A DNA stretch of 64,000 nucleotides from Paracoccus sp. (in: a-proteobacteria). Its GTDB lineage: Bacteria; Pseudomonadota; Alphaproteobacteria; Rhodobacterales; Rhodobacteraceae. Location: assembly GCF_030538495.1 (NCBI RefSeq), contig NZ_JAUNTW010000001.1:87068-151067 (forward strand), given 5' to 3'. Below, in pieces: positions 56,621-64,000 of this stretch; positions within the stretch are counted from its first letter, which is position 1; each line of letters begins with the position of its first letter. Both the position numbers and the translations under genes were made by a program. Under the pieces are notes generated by a model. The model was given only the letters and a program-made list of their open reading frames with translations, did no database searches and was not told the origin of the DNA.

Positions 56621-57801
56621 TCCCGGCCCTGCGCGATCTCTTGGGCCGCGCGCAGATTCTGGGCGTTGCGGCGCGCGCGTTCCAGATCGCGTTCCACGGT
56701 GCCGCGCGGCACCACCTCGACCAGCAGGGGCTGCGCGGGTTCCTGGGGTTCGCCCTGCCCGGTATAGAGCGCGCTCTGCCGATACCGCGCCATCAGGAAC
56801 CGCACCAACACGCCCAAAGCCGCCGCCATCGGCACCGCCAGAACCAGACCCACAAACCCAAACAGCGACCCAAAGACCGACAGCGCCAGCAACAGCCAGA
56901 CCGGATGCAGCCCGACATGCGCGCCCACGATTTTGGGTTGCAGATAATTGCCTTCGACCACCTGCCCGATGGCGAAAATGACGATGACCGCGCCAATCCA
57001 GATCGGCGCGCCCCAGAAACTGAACAGCGCCACACCGATCGCCGTCGCTCCGCCAATCAGCACCCCGACATAGGGGATGAACGACAGCACCGCCGCCATG
57101 ATTCCGATAAAGAACCCGAAAGGCAGCCCCACCAGCATCAGCCCGAACGCATACCATGTTCCCAAAATCAAAATGACGACCGCCTGACCGCGCAGAAACC
57201 CCGACAGCGCGTCGTCAATTTCACCCGCGATAATGCGGATGGTGGGGGCGTGTTCGCGCGGCAAATGCTGATCCACGCTGGCGATCAGCTTGTCCCAATC
57301 CAAGAGCAGATAAAACGCCACCACCGGCACGATCACCAGCAGCGCGACCGCGGACACAACGCCGCGCACCGACCCCAGCACTTTGCCCGCCAGATTGCCC
57401 GCCTGATCGCGCAGGGCCGTGGTGATGTCGGTGATGGTCTGGCTGGCCACGACCTCATCCGGCAGCAGATCGGGAAAGCGGGTTTCGACAAACAACCGCG
57501 CCTGTTCAAACATCTGCGGCGCGGTTTCGATCAGCGCCGTGGCCTGCCGCACCAGCAGCGGCACCACCAGCAGCATCGCCGCGACAAAGGCCAGCACGAC
57601 CACAAACGTAATCAGCACCACGGCCATGGTGCGCGACAGGCCCAGCCGTTCCAGCCGGTCGGCCACCGGGTCCAAGAGATAAGCGATGCCCGCGCCGATG
57701 ATGAACGGCAACACCGCCTGACCCAACAGCCACAGCGTCAACAGAAACGCCGCCGCCGCAACGCCCCACCACACAGCCTGTTTGCGAATGGGAATACGCA
57801 T
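56617..57801 (-). CDS. AI-2E family transporter (PerM-like membrane protein)
   Basis: A 394-residue polytopic membrane protein of the AI-2E/PerM family (formerly UPF0118). About eight hydrophobic helices are predicted, with the conserved LPFGFFIGIMAAVLSFIPYVG and VGLHPVWLLLALSVFG-type segments. Members move autoinducer-2, sodium or other solutes; the substrate is unknown. ATG at 57801 follows AAAGGGG. It leads the same-strand row perM-hda-ppk-ppx. Confidence 0.92.
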   Translation of the reverse strand: MRIPIRKQAVWWGVAAAAFLLTLWLLGQAVLPFIIGAGIAYLLDPVADRLERLGLSRTMAVVLITFVVVLAFVAAMLLVVPLLVRQATALIETAPQMFEQARLFVETRFPDLLPDEVVASQTITDITTALRDQAGNLAGKVLGSVRGVVSAVALLVIVPVVAFYLLLDWDKLIASVDQHLPREHAPTIRIIAGEIDDALSGFLRGQAVVILILGTWYAFGLMLVGLPFGFFIGIMAAVLSFIPYVGVLIGGATAIGVALFSFWGAPIWIGAVIVIFAIGQVVEGNYLQPKIVGAHVGLHPVWLLLALSVFGSLFGFVGLVLAVPMAAALGVLVRFLMARYRQSALYTGQGEPQEPAQPLLVEVVPRGTVERDLERARRNAQNLRAAQEIAQGRE

Positions 57802-57924
57802 CGCTTTGCCCCTTTGATCCTTGCCCGCTTTGTGGCGACGAACGCGCCCGGTTGCAAGCGCCAAGCCTTGCCCCGCCGCGCCGCCTGCCCTAAACCAAGG
57901 GCACATTAACAAAGGCCCTGCCCC

Positions 57925-59277
57925 ATGCGTCTGTCACGCTATTTCCTGCCCGTTCTGAAAGAAAACCCCGCCGAGGCGCAGATCGTCAGCCACCGGCTGA
58001 TGCTGCGCGCGGGGATGATGAAACAGCAATCCGCCGGGATTTATTCCTGGCTGCCGCTGGGCCTTAAGGTGCTGCGCCGGATCGAACAGATCGTTCACGA
58101 AGAACAGGCCCGCGCCGGTCACATCCCCGTTCTGATGCCCACGATGCAATCGGCCGATCTGTGGCGCGAAAGCGGGCGTTATGATGACTATGGTCAGGAA
58201 ATGCTGCGCATCAAGGACCGTCACGACCGCGACATGCTGTTCGGCCCCACGAACGAAGAAATGATCACCGACATCTTCCGCGCGCATGTGAACAGCTACA
58301 AAGATTTGCCGCTGACGCTGTATCAAATCCAGTGGAAATTCCGCGATGAGGTGCGCCCCCGGTTCGGCGTCATGCGTGGCCGCGAATTTCTGATGAAAGA
58401 CGGCTATAACTTTGACCTGACGATGGAGGACGCGCTGCACGCCTATAACCGGCATCTGGTCAGCTATCTGCGGACCTATGAACGCATGGGGTTGCAGGCG
58501 ATTCCGATGCGCGCGGATGGTGGCCCGATTGGCGGCGACTACACCCACGAATTTCTGGTTCTGGCCGAAACCGGCGAATCCGAAGTGTTCTATGACAGCG
58601 ACATCACCGATCTGAAATTCGGGGATCGCGCCATTGATTACGACAACGCCGCCGAATGTCAGGCCGTGCTGGAGGAGTTCACCAGCCGCTATGCCCGGAC
58701 CGATGAAACGCATGATCCGGCGCTGTTTGACCAAATCCCCGAGGAACGCCGCCGGTCGGCCCGCGGGATCGAGGTTGGCCAGATTTTCTATTTCGGCACC
58801 AAATATTCCGAATCCATGGGTGCCACCGTTGTGACCCCGGACGGGTCGCGCGTGCCGGTCCATATGGGATCGCATGGCATCGGCGTGTCCCGCCTGCTTG
58901 GCGCGATCATCGAGGCCAGCCACGACGACAAAGGCATCATCTGGCCCGAAGGTGTCACCCCCTTCCACGCCGGAATCGTCAATCTGAAACAAGGCGATGC
59001 GTCCACCGACAGCGCGTGTCAGGCGCTTTATGACGAATTGCGGGCGCGCGGTCTGGACCCGCTCTATGATGACCGCGACGAACGCGCGGGCGCGAAATTC
59101 GCGACCATGGACCTGATCGGGTTGCCGTGGCGGATCACCGTTGGCCCGCGCGGGCTGGCCAATAACATGGTGGAACTGACCAACCGCCGCACCGGCCAAT
59201 CCGACGAAATGTCGCCGACGGATGCCGTGGAACGTCTGGTGCAGATTTATCAGCCGGTTCTGGACGCGGGCAGATAA
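57925..59277 (+). CDS. proS: Prolyl-tRNA synthetase
   Basis: Class II aminoacyl-tRNA synthetase of 450 residues, the short alphaproteobacterial form that lacks the large editing insertion of E. coli ProRS. Motif 2 appears as the [21 protein letters not shown] region and the C-terminal anticodon domain as [22 protein letters not shown]. It is monocistronic, with a strong terminator directly after it. Confidence 0.96.
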   Translation: MRLSRYFLPVLKENPAEAQIVSHRLMLRAGMMKQQSAGIYSWLPLGLKVLRRIEQIVHEEQARAGHIPVLMPTMQSADLWRESGRYDDYGQEMLRIKDRHDRDMLFGPTNEEMITDIFRAHVNSYKDLPLTLYQIQWKFRDEVRPRFGVMRGREFLMKDGYNFDLTMEDALHAYNRHLVSYLRTYERMGLQAIPMRADGGPIGGDYTHEFLVLAETGESEVFYDSDITDLKFGDRAIDYDNAAECQAVLEEFTSRYARTDETHDPALFDQIPEERRRSARGIEVGQIFYFGTKYSESMGATVVTPDGSRVPVHMGSHGIGVSRLLGAIIEASHDDKGIIWPEGVTPFHAGIVNLKQGDASTDSACQALYDELRARGLDPLYDDRDERAGAKFATMDLIGLPWRITVGPRGLANNMVELTNRRTGQSDEMSPTDAVERLVQIYQPVLDAGR

Positions 59278-59301
59278 CGCGCCTTTTGGCATGAACACTG
59301 A

Positions 59302-59333
59302 AACGCCGCAGGGGGGATTCCTGCGGCGTTTTT
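59302..59333 (+). terminator. Rho-independent terminator after proS
   Basis: An 11-bp perfect stem AACGCCGCAGG/CCTGCGGCGTT closes a 7-nt loop and is followed by a run of five T residues (two of them closing the stem). Confidence 0.9.
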
Positions 59334-59486
59334 GATGGTCTGGCCGTCAAATTGCCGAAACTGCATAAATATTGCTGCAAATCTGACCTAAAACTTGGCA
59401 GATTCTTGCCGATTAAATGCTTCCCATTTGGGAATCAAACTTTTACCTTAGGGAACAGGACCAGGGTCCAATTGGGAGTGTAAATA

Positions 59487-60671
59487 ATGAAAAAACTGCT
59501 TCTCGCGTCCGCAGTGGGCGCGCTGATGGCGGGTGCCGCCGGCGCCGAAGAAATCAAAATCGGTATCTCGCTGGGCTTTACCGGCCCGCTGGAATCCATG
59601 TCGCCGGCCATGGCGCAGGGTGCCGAACTGGCCATGAAAGAGGTCAGCGATTCGGGCCTGCTGCTGGGTGGCGCAACGATCACGCCGATCCGTGGCGATT
59701 CGACCTGTATTGACGCCGCCGCAGCGACCGCGACCGTCGAACGCCTGATCACCGCTGAACATGTCAAAGGCATCATCGGCGGCATGTGTTCGGGTGAAAC
59801 CATTGCCTCGCTGGAAAACGTGGCCAAGGCGAACGGCGTTGTCATGATCTCGGCCTCGGCGACCGCACCGGCGCTGACCACGATCGAAGATGACGGCCTG
59901 TTCTTCCGCACCGCGCCGTCGGATGCCCGTCAGGGCGAAGTGATGGCCGACATCGTATCCGAAAACGGCATCACATCGGTGGCCATTTCCTATACCAACA
60001 ACGATTATGGCAAAGGTCTGGCCGACAGCTTTGCCGAAGCGTTCCGCGCCAAGGGCGGCACCGTCACCACCAACAGCCCGCATGACGACGGCAAAGCCGA
60101 CTATTCGGCCGAAGTCGCGGCTCTGGCCGCTGCGGGTGGTGACGCATTGGTCGTTGCCGGTTACGTCGATCAGGGCGGCTCGGGCATTGTGCGCGGCGCA
60201 TTGGACACCGGCGCGTTTGAAACCTTTGTGTTCCCCGACGGCATGGTCGGGCAGCAGCTGGTTGACAATTTCGGCAGCGAAATCGACGGCAGCTTTGGCC
60301 AGAACCCGGCTGGCGAAGGTGACGGCAACGCCCGTTACGTCGAAATCGCGCAGGCCGCAGGCTTTGACGGCACCGGCGCATTCTCGGGCGAGGCATATGA
60401 CGCCGCCGCTCTGATGCTGCTGGCCATGGCAAAAGCGGGGTCCAGCGACCCGGCGCAATACAAAAACTTTGTCATGGATGTGGCCAACGAACCCGGCGAA
60501 GTGATTCTGCCCGGCGAACTGGCCAAGGCTTTGGAAATCATCAATGCCGGTGGCGATGTTGACTATGCCGGCGCAACCAACGTCACCATGGTTGATCCCG
60601 GTGAATCGGCTGGCACCTTCCGCCACGTCAAATTCGACGGCGGCCAGATGGAGGTCGTCGGCTATCGCTGA
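59487..60671 (+). CDS. livJ: Branched-chain amino-acid type ABC transporter substrate-binding protein
   Basis: Periplasmic solute-binding protein of 394 residues. A signal peptide MKKLLLASAVGALMAGAAGA ends near Ala20, followed by EEIKIGISLGFTGPLESM, the start of the LivJ-type fold. The SGETIASLENVAKANGV and ISYTNNDYGKG segments are typical. The ligand could be leucine, isoleucine, valine, urea, an amide or an aromatic acid, and cannot be told here. It begins a liv operon and has a 200-bp leader with two small palindromes. Confidence 0.93.
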   Translation: MKKLLLASAVGALMAGAAGAEEIKIGISLGFTGPLESMSPAMAQGAELAMKEVSDSGLLLGGATITPIRGDSTCIDAAAATATVERLITAEHVKGIIGGMCSGETIASLENVAKANGVVMISASATAPALTTIEDDGLFFRTAPSDARQGEVMADIVSENGITSVAISYTNNDYGKGLADSFAEAFRAKGGTVTTNSPHDDGKADYSAEVAALAAAGGDALVVAGYVDQGGSGIVRGALDTGAFETFVFPDGMVGQQLVDNFGSEIDGSFGQNPAGEGDGNARYVEIAQAAGFDGTGAFSGEAYDAAALMLLAMAKAGSSDPAQYKNFVMDVANEPGEVILPGELAKALEIINAGGDVDYAGATNVTMVDPGESAGTFRHVKFDGGQMEVVGYR

Positions 60672-60690
60672 TCCGACCTGACACGACCCG

Positions 60691-60716
60691 CCCGGCGCCC
60701 CACGGCGCCGGGTTTT
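60691..60716 (+). terminator. Terminator between livJ and livG
   Basis: A 9-bp perfect stem CCCGGCGCC/GGCGCCGGG around CCAC is followed by TTTT. Partial read-through would give far more binding protein than membrane components, a usual feature of such operons. Confidence 0.85.
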
Positions 60717-60783
60717 GTGTAACAATAACAACCGCTTTGCGGCCATACTTCACCCGAATTGTGAAGACAGGGATGACACAAAA

Positions 60784-61566
60784 ATGATTAAGGTCGAAAA
60801 CCTTCACCGGCATTTCGGCGGATTTCGCGCTGTTGACGGTGCCAGCCTGACGATCGAGAAAGGCTCGATCACCGGGCTGATCGGTCCCAACGGCGCCGGG
60901 AAATCAACGCTGTTCAACGTGATTGCGGGCGTTTTGCCGCCCACTTCGGGCAAGGTCACGATGGACGGCGAAGACATCACCGGCCTGCCCCCGCACGAAT
61001 TATTCCACAAAGGATTGCTGCGCACATTCCAGTTGGCGCATGAATTTTCATCCATGACTGTGCGCGAAAACCTGATGATGGTTCCCGGCGGTCAGTCCGG
61101 CGAAACCATCTGGAAAACATGGTTCCAGCGTGGCCGCATCGACCGGGAAGAGGCCGAACTGCGCCGCAAAGCCGACGAGGTTCTGGATTTCCTGACCATC
61201 AGCCATGTGGCCGATGAAAAGGCCGGAAACCTGTCCGGCGGCCAGAAAAAGCTGCTGGAACTGGGCCGCACGATGATGGTTGACGCCAAAATCGTGTTCC
61301 TGGACGAAGTCGGCGCGGGCGTGAACCGCACGCTTTTGATGACCATTGCCGACGCGATCATCCGCCTGAACAAGGAACGCGGTTACACCTTCTGCGTCAT
61401 CGAACATGACATGGATTTCATCGGCAAGCTGTGTGACCCGGTGATCGTGATGGCCGCTGGCAAAAAACTGGCCCAGGGCAGCGCCGCCGACATCATGCAG
61501 AACGAAGACGTGATCGAGGCTTACTTGGGCACCGGCCTGAAAAACAAAGACATGGTAGGCGCATGA
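60784..61566 (+). CDS. livG: ABC transporter ATP-binding protein LivG type
   Basis: ATPase subunit of 260 residues. Walker A is GPNGAGKST, the signature is LSGGQKKLLEL, Walker B is VFLDEVGAGV and the H-loop CVIEHDMDF. The family C-terminus extends past the ABC core. Walker B carries DEV in place of the commoner DEP. ATG at 60784 is chosen for its family N-terminus MIKVENLHRHFGG. The stop overlaps livF by 4 bp. Confidence 0.94.
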   Translation: MIKVENLHRHFGGFRAVDGASLTIEKGSITGLIGPNGAGKSTLFNVIAGVLPPTSGKVTMDGEDITGLPPHELFHKGLLRTFQLAHEFSSMTVRENLMMVPGGQSGETIWKTWFQRGRIDREEAELRRKADEVLDFLTISHVADEKAGNLSGGQKKLLELGRTMMVDAKIVFLDEVGAGVNRTLLMTIADAIIRLNKERGYTFCVIEHDMDFIGKLCDPVIVMAAGKKLAQGSAADIMQNEDVIEAYLGTGLKNKDMVGA

Positions 61567-62396
61567 GCGATATTAACAACACATTCGGCAATCGCGGCAA
61601 TCGCGATGCGTCGATCGTCAACCCAAAAGGGATGGGGACGATTGACGGCGAACGCCGCAGCGGTCCGGTGGGTCCGGGCCATGCGGGCGATCCGTTCCTG
61701 ATCGGGGAAAACATGACCGGCGGTTACGGCTCTGGCCCCGATATTCTGCACAATTGCACGATTTCCGTGGAAAAGGGCGAAATTGCCGTGATCGTCGGGC
61801 CGAATGGCGCGGGTAAATCCACGGCGATGAAGGCGATTTTCGGGATGCTGAATCTGCGTCAGGGCAGTGTCCGCCTGAACGGGCGCGACATTTCCGCCCT
61901 GAACCCGCAGGACCGGGTTAAGGCGGGCATGGGCTTTGTCCCGCAGGTCAACAACATCTTCCCGACCATGACGGTCGAAGAAAATCTGGAAATGGGTGCG
62001 TTCATCCGCGACGACGATTATCGCCAGACGATTGAACAGGTCTATACCCTGTTCCCGGCGGTTGCGGCGAAACGCAAACAGGCGGCGGGCGAATTGTCCG
62101 GCGGTCAGCGTCAGCAGGTGGCCGTGGGCCGTGCGCTGATGACGCAGCCGCAATTGCTGATGCTGGACGAACCGACCGCGGGCGTCAGCCCCATCGTGAT
62201 GGACGAACTGTTTGACCGCATCATCGAGGTGGCGCGCACCGGCCTGCCCATCCTGATGGTGGAACAAAACGCGCGTCAGGCCATGGCGATCGCGGACAAA
62301 GCCTATGTTCTGGTGCAGGGCGCAAACGCGCATACCGGCACCGGCGCGGAACTGATGGCCAATGATGAGGTGCGCCGCACCTTCCTGGGGGGCTGA
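61563..62396 (+). CDS. livF: ABC transporter ATP-binding protein LivF type
   Basis: Second ATPase subunit, 277 residues. Walker A GPNGAGKST, signature LSGGQRQQVAVGRAL, Walker B LLMLDEPTAGV. Compared with the usual ~235-residue LivF it has an N-terminal extension of about 45 residues (rich in Asn, Gly and Asp) before the core begins near FLIGENMTGGYG. It overlaps livG by 4 bp, and livH starts 3 bp after it. Confidence 0.94.
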   Translation: MSDINNTFGNRGNRDASIVNPKGMGTIDGERRSGPVGPGHAGDPFLIGENMTGGYGSGPDILHNCTISVEKGEIAVIVGPNGAGKSTAMKAIFGMLNLRQGSVRLNGRDISALNPQDRVKAGMGFVPQVNNIFPTMTVEENLEMGAFIRDDDYRQTIEQVYTLFPAVAAKRKQAAGELSGGQRQQVAVGRALMTQPQLLMLDEPTAGVSPIVMDELFDRIIEVARTGLPILMVEQNARQAMAIADKAYVLVQGANAHTGTGAELMANDEVRRTFLGG

Positions 62397-62399
62397 TTT

Positions 62400-63407
62400 A
62401 TGGATATTCTTAACGCCCTTGTGGTTTTTCTGAACTTTGTGTTCATTCCGGCCGCCGCTTATGGCGCGCAGCTGGCATTGGGTGCGCTTGGCGTGACCTT
62501 GGTTTACGGCATTTTGCGGTTTTCCAACTTTGCCCATGGCGACACGATGGCCTTTGGCACCGCCGTGGTGGTGATGCTGACATGGCTGTTCCAAAGCTGG
62601 GGGATCAGCATTTCGCCGCTGCCGACCGCGCTGCTGGCGCTGCCCTTGGCGATTGCGGCCACGTCGCTGTTGGTGCTGGCCACGGATCGCGGCGTGTATC
62701 GGTTCTATCGCCGGCAAAAGGCCGCGCCGATTATTCTGGTGATGGCCTCGGTCGGCGTGATGTTCGTGATGAACGGCCTGACCCGTGTGTTGATCGGCGT
62801 GGACGAACACCGTTTCGACGATGGCGGGCGGTTTATCGTGACCGTGCGTGAATTCCGGGAAATGACCGGCCTGACCGAAGGCTTGGCGTTGCGCAGCACG
62901 CAGGCGCTGACCGTGATTGTCGCGTTCGTCGTGATGGCGCTGCTGTTTTGGTTCCTGAACCGCACCAAATCGGGCAAGGCGATGCGCGCCTATTCCGATA
63001 ACGAAGATCTGGCGCTGCTGTCGGGCATCGAACCTGAAAAGGTCGTGCGCATGACCTGGATCATCGCCGCCGCTTTGGCGACGATTGCCGGGACGCTGTA
63101 TGGTCTGGATAAATCGTTCAAGGCGTTCAATTATTTTCAAATCCTGCTGCCGATCTTTGCGGCGGCGATTGTGGGCGGCCTTGGCAACCCGCTGGGCGCG
63201 ATTGCGGGCGGTTTTCTGGTCGCCTTTTCCGAAGTCGCCGTCACCTATCCGTGGGTGCGCGTCGTCGGCTATCTGGCGCCGTGGTATGAACCGGGCAGCC
63301 TGCTGCAACTGTTGGGGACGGAATACAAATTCGCCGTCAGCTTTGTGATCTTGATCGTGGTTCTGCTGTTCCGCCCGACCGGGCTGTTCCGCGGCAAATC
63401 GGTGTAA
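62400..63407 (+). CDS. livH: Branched-chain amino-acid type ABC permease LivH
   Basis: Inner-membrane permease of 335 residues with about eight hydrophobic helices. The EAA-like segment AGTLYGLDKSFKAFNY and the start AALGVTLVYGILRFSNFAHGD (here GVTLVYGILRFSNFAHGD) are typical of the LivH family. The ATG at 62400 follows the livF stop after three bases. Confidence 0.94.
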   Translation: MDILNALVVFLNFVFIPAAAYGAQLALGALGVTLVYGILRFSNFAHGDTMAFGTAVVVMLTWLFQSWGISISPLPTALLALPLAIAATSLLVLATDRGVYRFYRRQKAAPIILVMASVGVMFVMNGLTRVLIGVDEHRFDDGGRFIVTVREFREMTGLTEGLALRSTQALTVIVAFVVMALLFWFLNRTKSGKAMRAYSDNEDLALLSGIEPEKVVRMTWIIAAALATIAGTLYGLDKSFKAFNYFQILLPIFAAAIVGGLGNPLGAIAGGFLVAFSEVAVTYPWVRVVGYLAPWYEPGSLLQLLGTEYKFAVSFVILIVVLLFRPTGLFRGKSV

Positions 63408-63417
63408 GGGGGGTAAT

Positions 63418-64000
63418 ATGGCAAGCAATCGTCAAGCCGCTGCCGCAAATCCGTGGCGCGCACCGATTATCTTTGCAATTCTGGCCGTGCTGTTCGTGCT
63501 GGAAGGAACGGTTCGCAATTCGATGTTTTCCGGGTCGTGGAACACGTCGCTGGCGATCCTGAATATGGGGCTGATTTCGGCCATCACCGCCTTGGGCGTC
63601 AACATGCAGTGGGGCTATGCCGGGCTGTTCAATGTGGGCGTTGTGGGCTTTCTGGCGATTGGCGGGCTGGCTCCGGTTCTGGTGTCGCTGCCCCCGGTCG
63701 AAGGGGCGTGGGACGCGGGCGGGCCGCGTTTGCTGGCATCGCTGGGCATTGGTCTGGGAACGCTGGCACTGGCCAAAGTCGTCTGGGGGCGGCTGCGCAA
63801 TGGCTGGGCCGTCGCGGGCATCCTGATTGTCGGATGGTTCGTGGCCCGCTGGCTGTTCACCCCCGCCACCGACGCGATCGAGGCGATCAACCCGTCCCGT
63901 TTCGGCAATATCGGCGGTCTGGGTATGCCGGTTCTGCTGTCGTGGATCGTGGGTGGCATGTTCGCCGCCGCCGCCGCTTGGGCGATTGGTAAAGTCGCTT
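63418..64000 (+). CDS. livM: Branched-chain amino-acid type ABC permease LivM, partial
   Basis: Second permease, cut by the window end after about 194 residues. Hydrophobic helices alternate as in LivM, with the early LGVNMQWGYAGLFNVG segment. AAGGGGGG precedes the ATG at 63418. The rest of the gene and any further operon members lie outside the window. Confidence 0.9.
   Translation, partial: MASNRQAAAANPWRAPIIFAILAVLFVLEGTVRNSMFSGSWNTSLAILNMGLISAITALGVNMQWGYAGLFNVGVVGFLAIGGLAPVLVSLPPVEGAWDAGGPRLLASLGIGLGTLALAKVVWGRLRNGWAVAGILIVGWFVARWLFTPATDAIEAINPSRFGNIGGLGMPVLLSWIVGGMFAAAAAWAIGKVA

Noticed and set aside
59395-59415. Sigma-54-like TGGCA...TTGCC upstream of livJ
   Set aside because: The distance between the GG and GC elements is 9 bases instead of the required 10, so it does not fit a -24/-12 promoter.
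61521-63428. 635-codon minus-strand frame over livF and livH
   Set aside because: Mirror of well-supported transporter genes; His-, Gln- and Arg-rich composition and no domain features.

Overview
The window is chromosomal DNA of a high-GC alphaproteobacterium, most probably a member of the Rhodobacterales. This rests on gene content and order: a class I lysyl-tRNA synthetase, a fused IspDF, a CarD regulator beside the ferredoxin FdxA and a SUV3-type helicase, a family II (Mn) pyrophosphatase, a gene-transfer-agent type lysis pair inside a ccm cluster, and many 1-4 bp ATGA/GTGA overlaps. I see no rRNA, insertion sequence, integrase, prophage structural gene or CRISPR array. Genes fill about 95% of the sequence.

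Layout. 1-3.9 kb: partial lysK, a TerB-like gene, a PBP4-type carboxypeptidase and nadD. 4-7.3 kb: a cyclic-di-GMP locus (GGDEF protein, H-NOX-like sensor, DUF3572 protein, PleD-like protein). 7.4-9.3 kb: DUF983, Nudix and PaaG-like genes. 9.3-13.4 kb: ccmE, a muramidase/holin lysis pair, ccmF and ccmH on one strand. 13.5-18.8 kb: murI, a fused indolepyruvate ferredoxin oxidoreductase and a divergent LysR regulator. 18.8-23.3 kb: a candidate sRNA, then purL-ispDF-pgpA-cinA. 23.3-28.1 kb, minus strand: threonine aldolase, YcgN, ribF, a MaoC hydratase, then NagD-like HAD and Mn-pyrophosphatase. 28.2-34.6 kb: Hint-domain protein, carD, fdxA, S4 protein, helicase and TPR protein. 34.7-40.6 kb: SCP2 protein, alpha/beta hydrolase, glmS-glmU, gph and a Met-rich small protein. 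40.7-44 kb: pyrC-pyrE, dnaB. 44-50.2 kb, minus: transglutaminase-like, histidine kinase, tex, glnA-glnB. 50.3-59.3 kb: nnr, tRNA-Leu, ppx, ppk, hda-like, AI-2E family transporter, proS. 59.5-64 kb: a branched-chain amino-acid type ABC transporter, livJ-livG-livF-livH-livM, cut by the window end.

Most genes are housekeeping, grouped by pathway: cytochrome c maturation, UDP-GlcNAc synthesis (glmS-glmU), pyrimidines (pyrC-pyrE), nitrogen assimilation (glnB-glnA), polyphosphate (ppk-ppx). Regulation is the most interesting layer. A perfect CtrA-type site (TTAA-N7-TTAAC) precedes the lysis pair. Two perfect ATGCTGC-N3/4-GCAGCAT palindromes, of the PhaR type, precede a 78-nt two-hairpin sRNA candidate (mmgR/suhB-like) and overlap the promoter of a PhaJ/MaoC-like hydratase. 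Two cyclic-di-GMP genes have sensor modules that lack their canonical input residues: an H-NOX fold without the heme histidine, and a PleD-like protein without the receiver phosphoacceptor.
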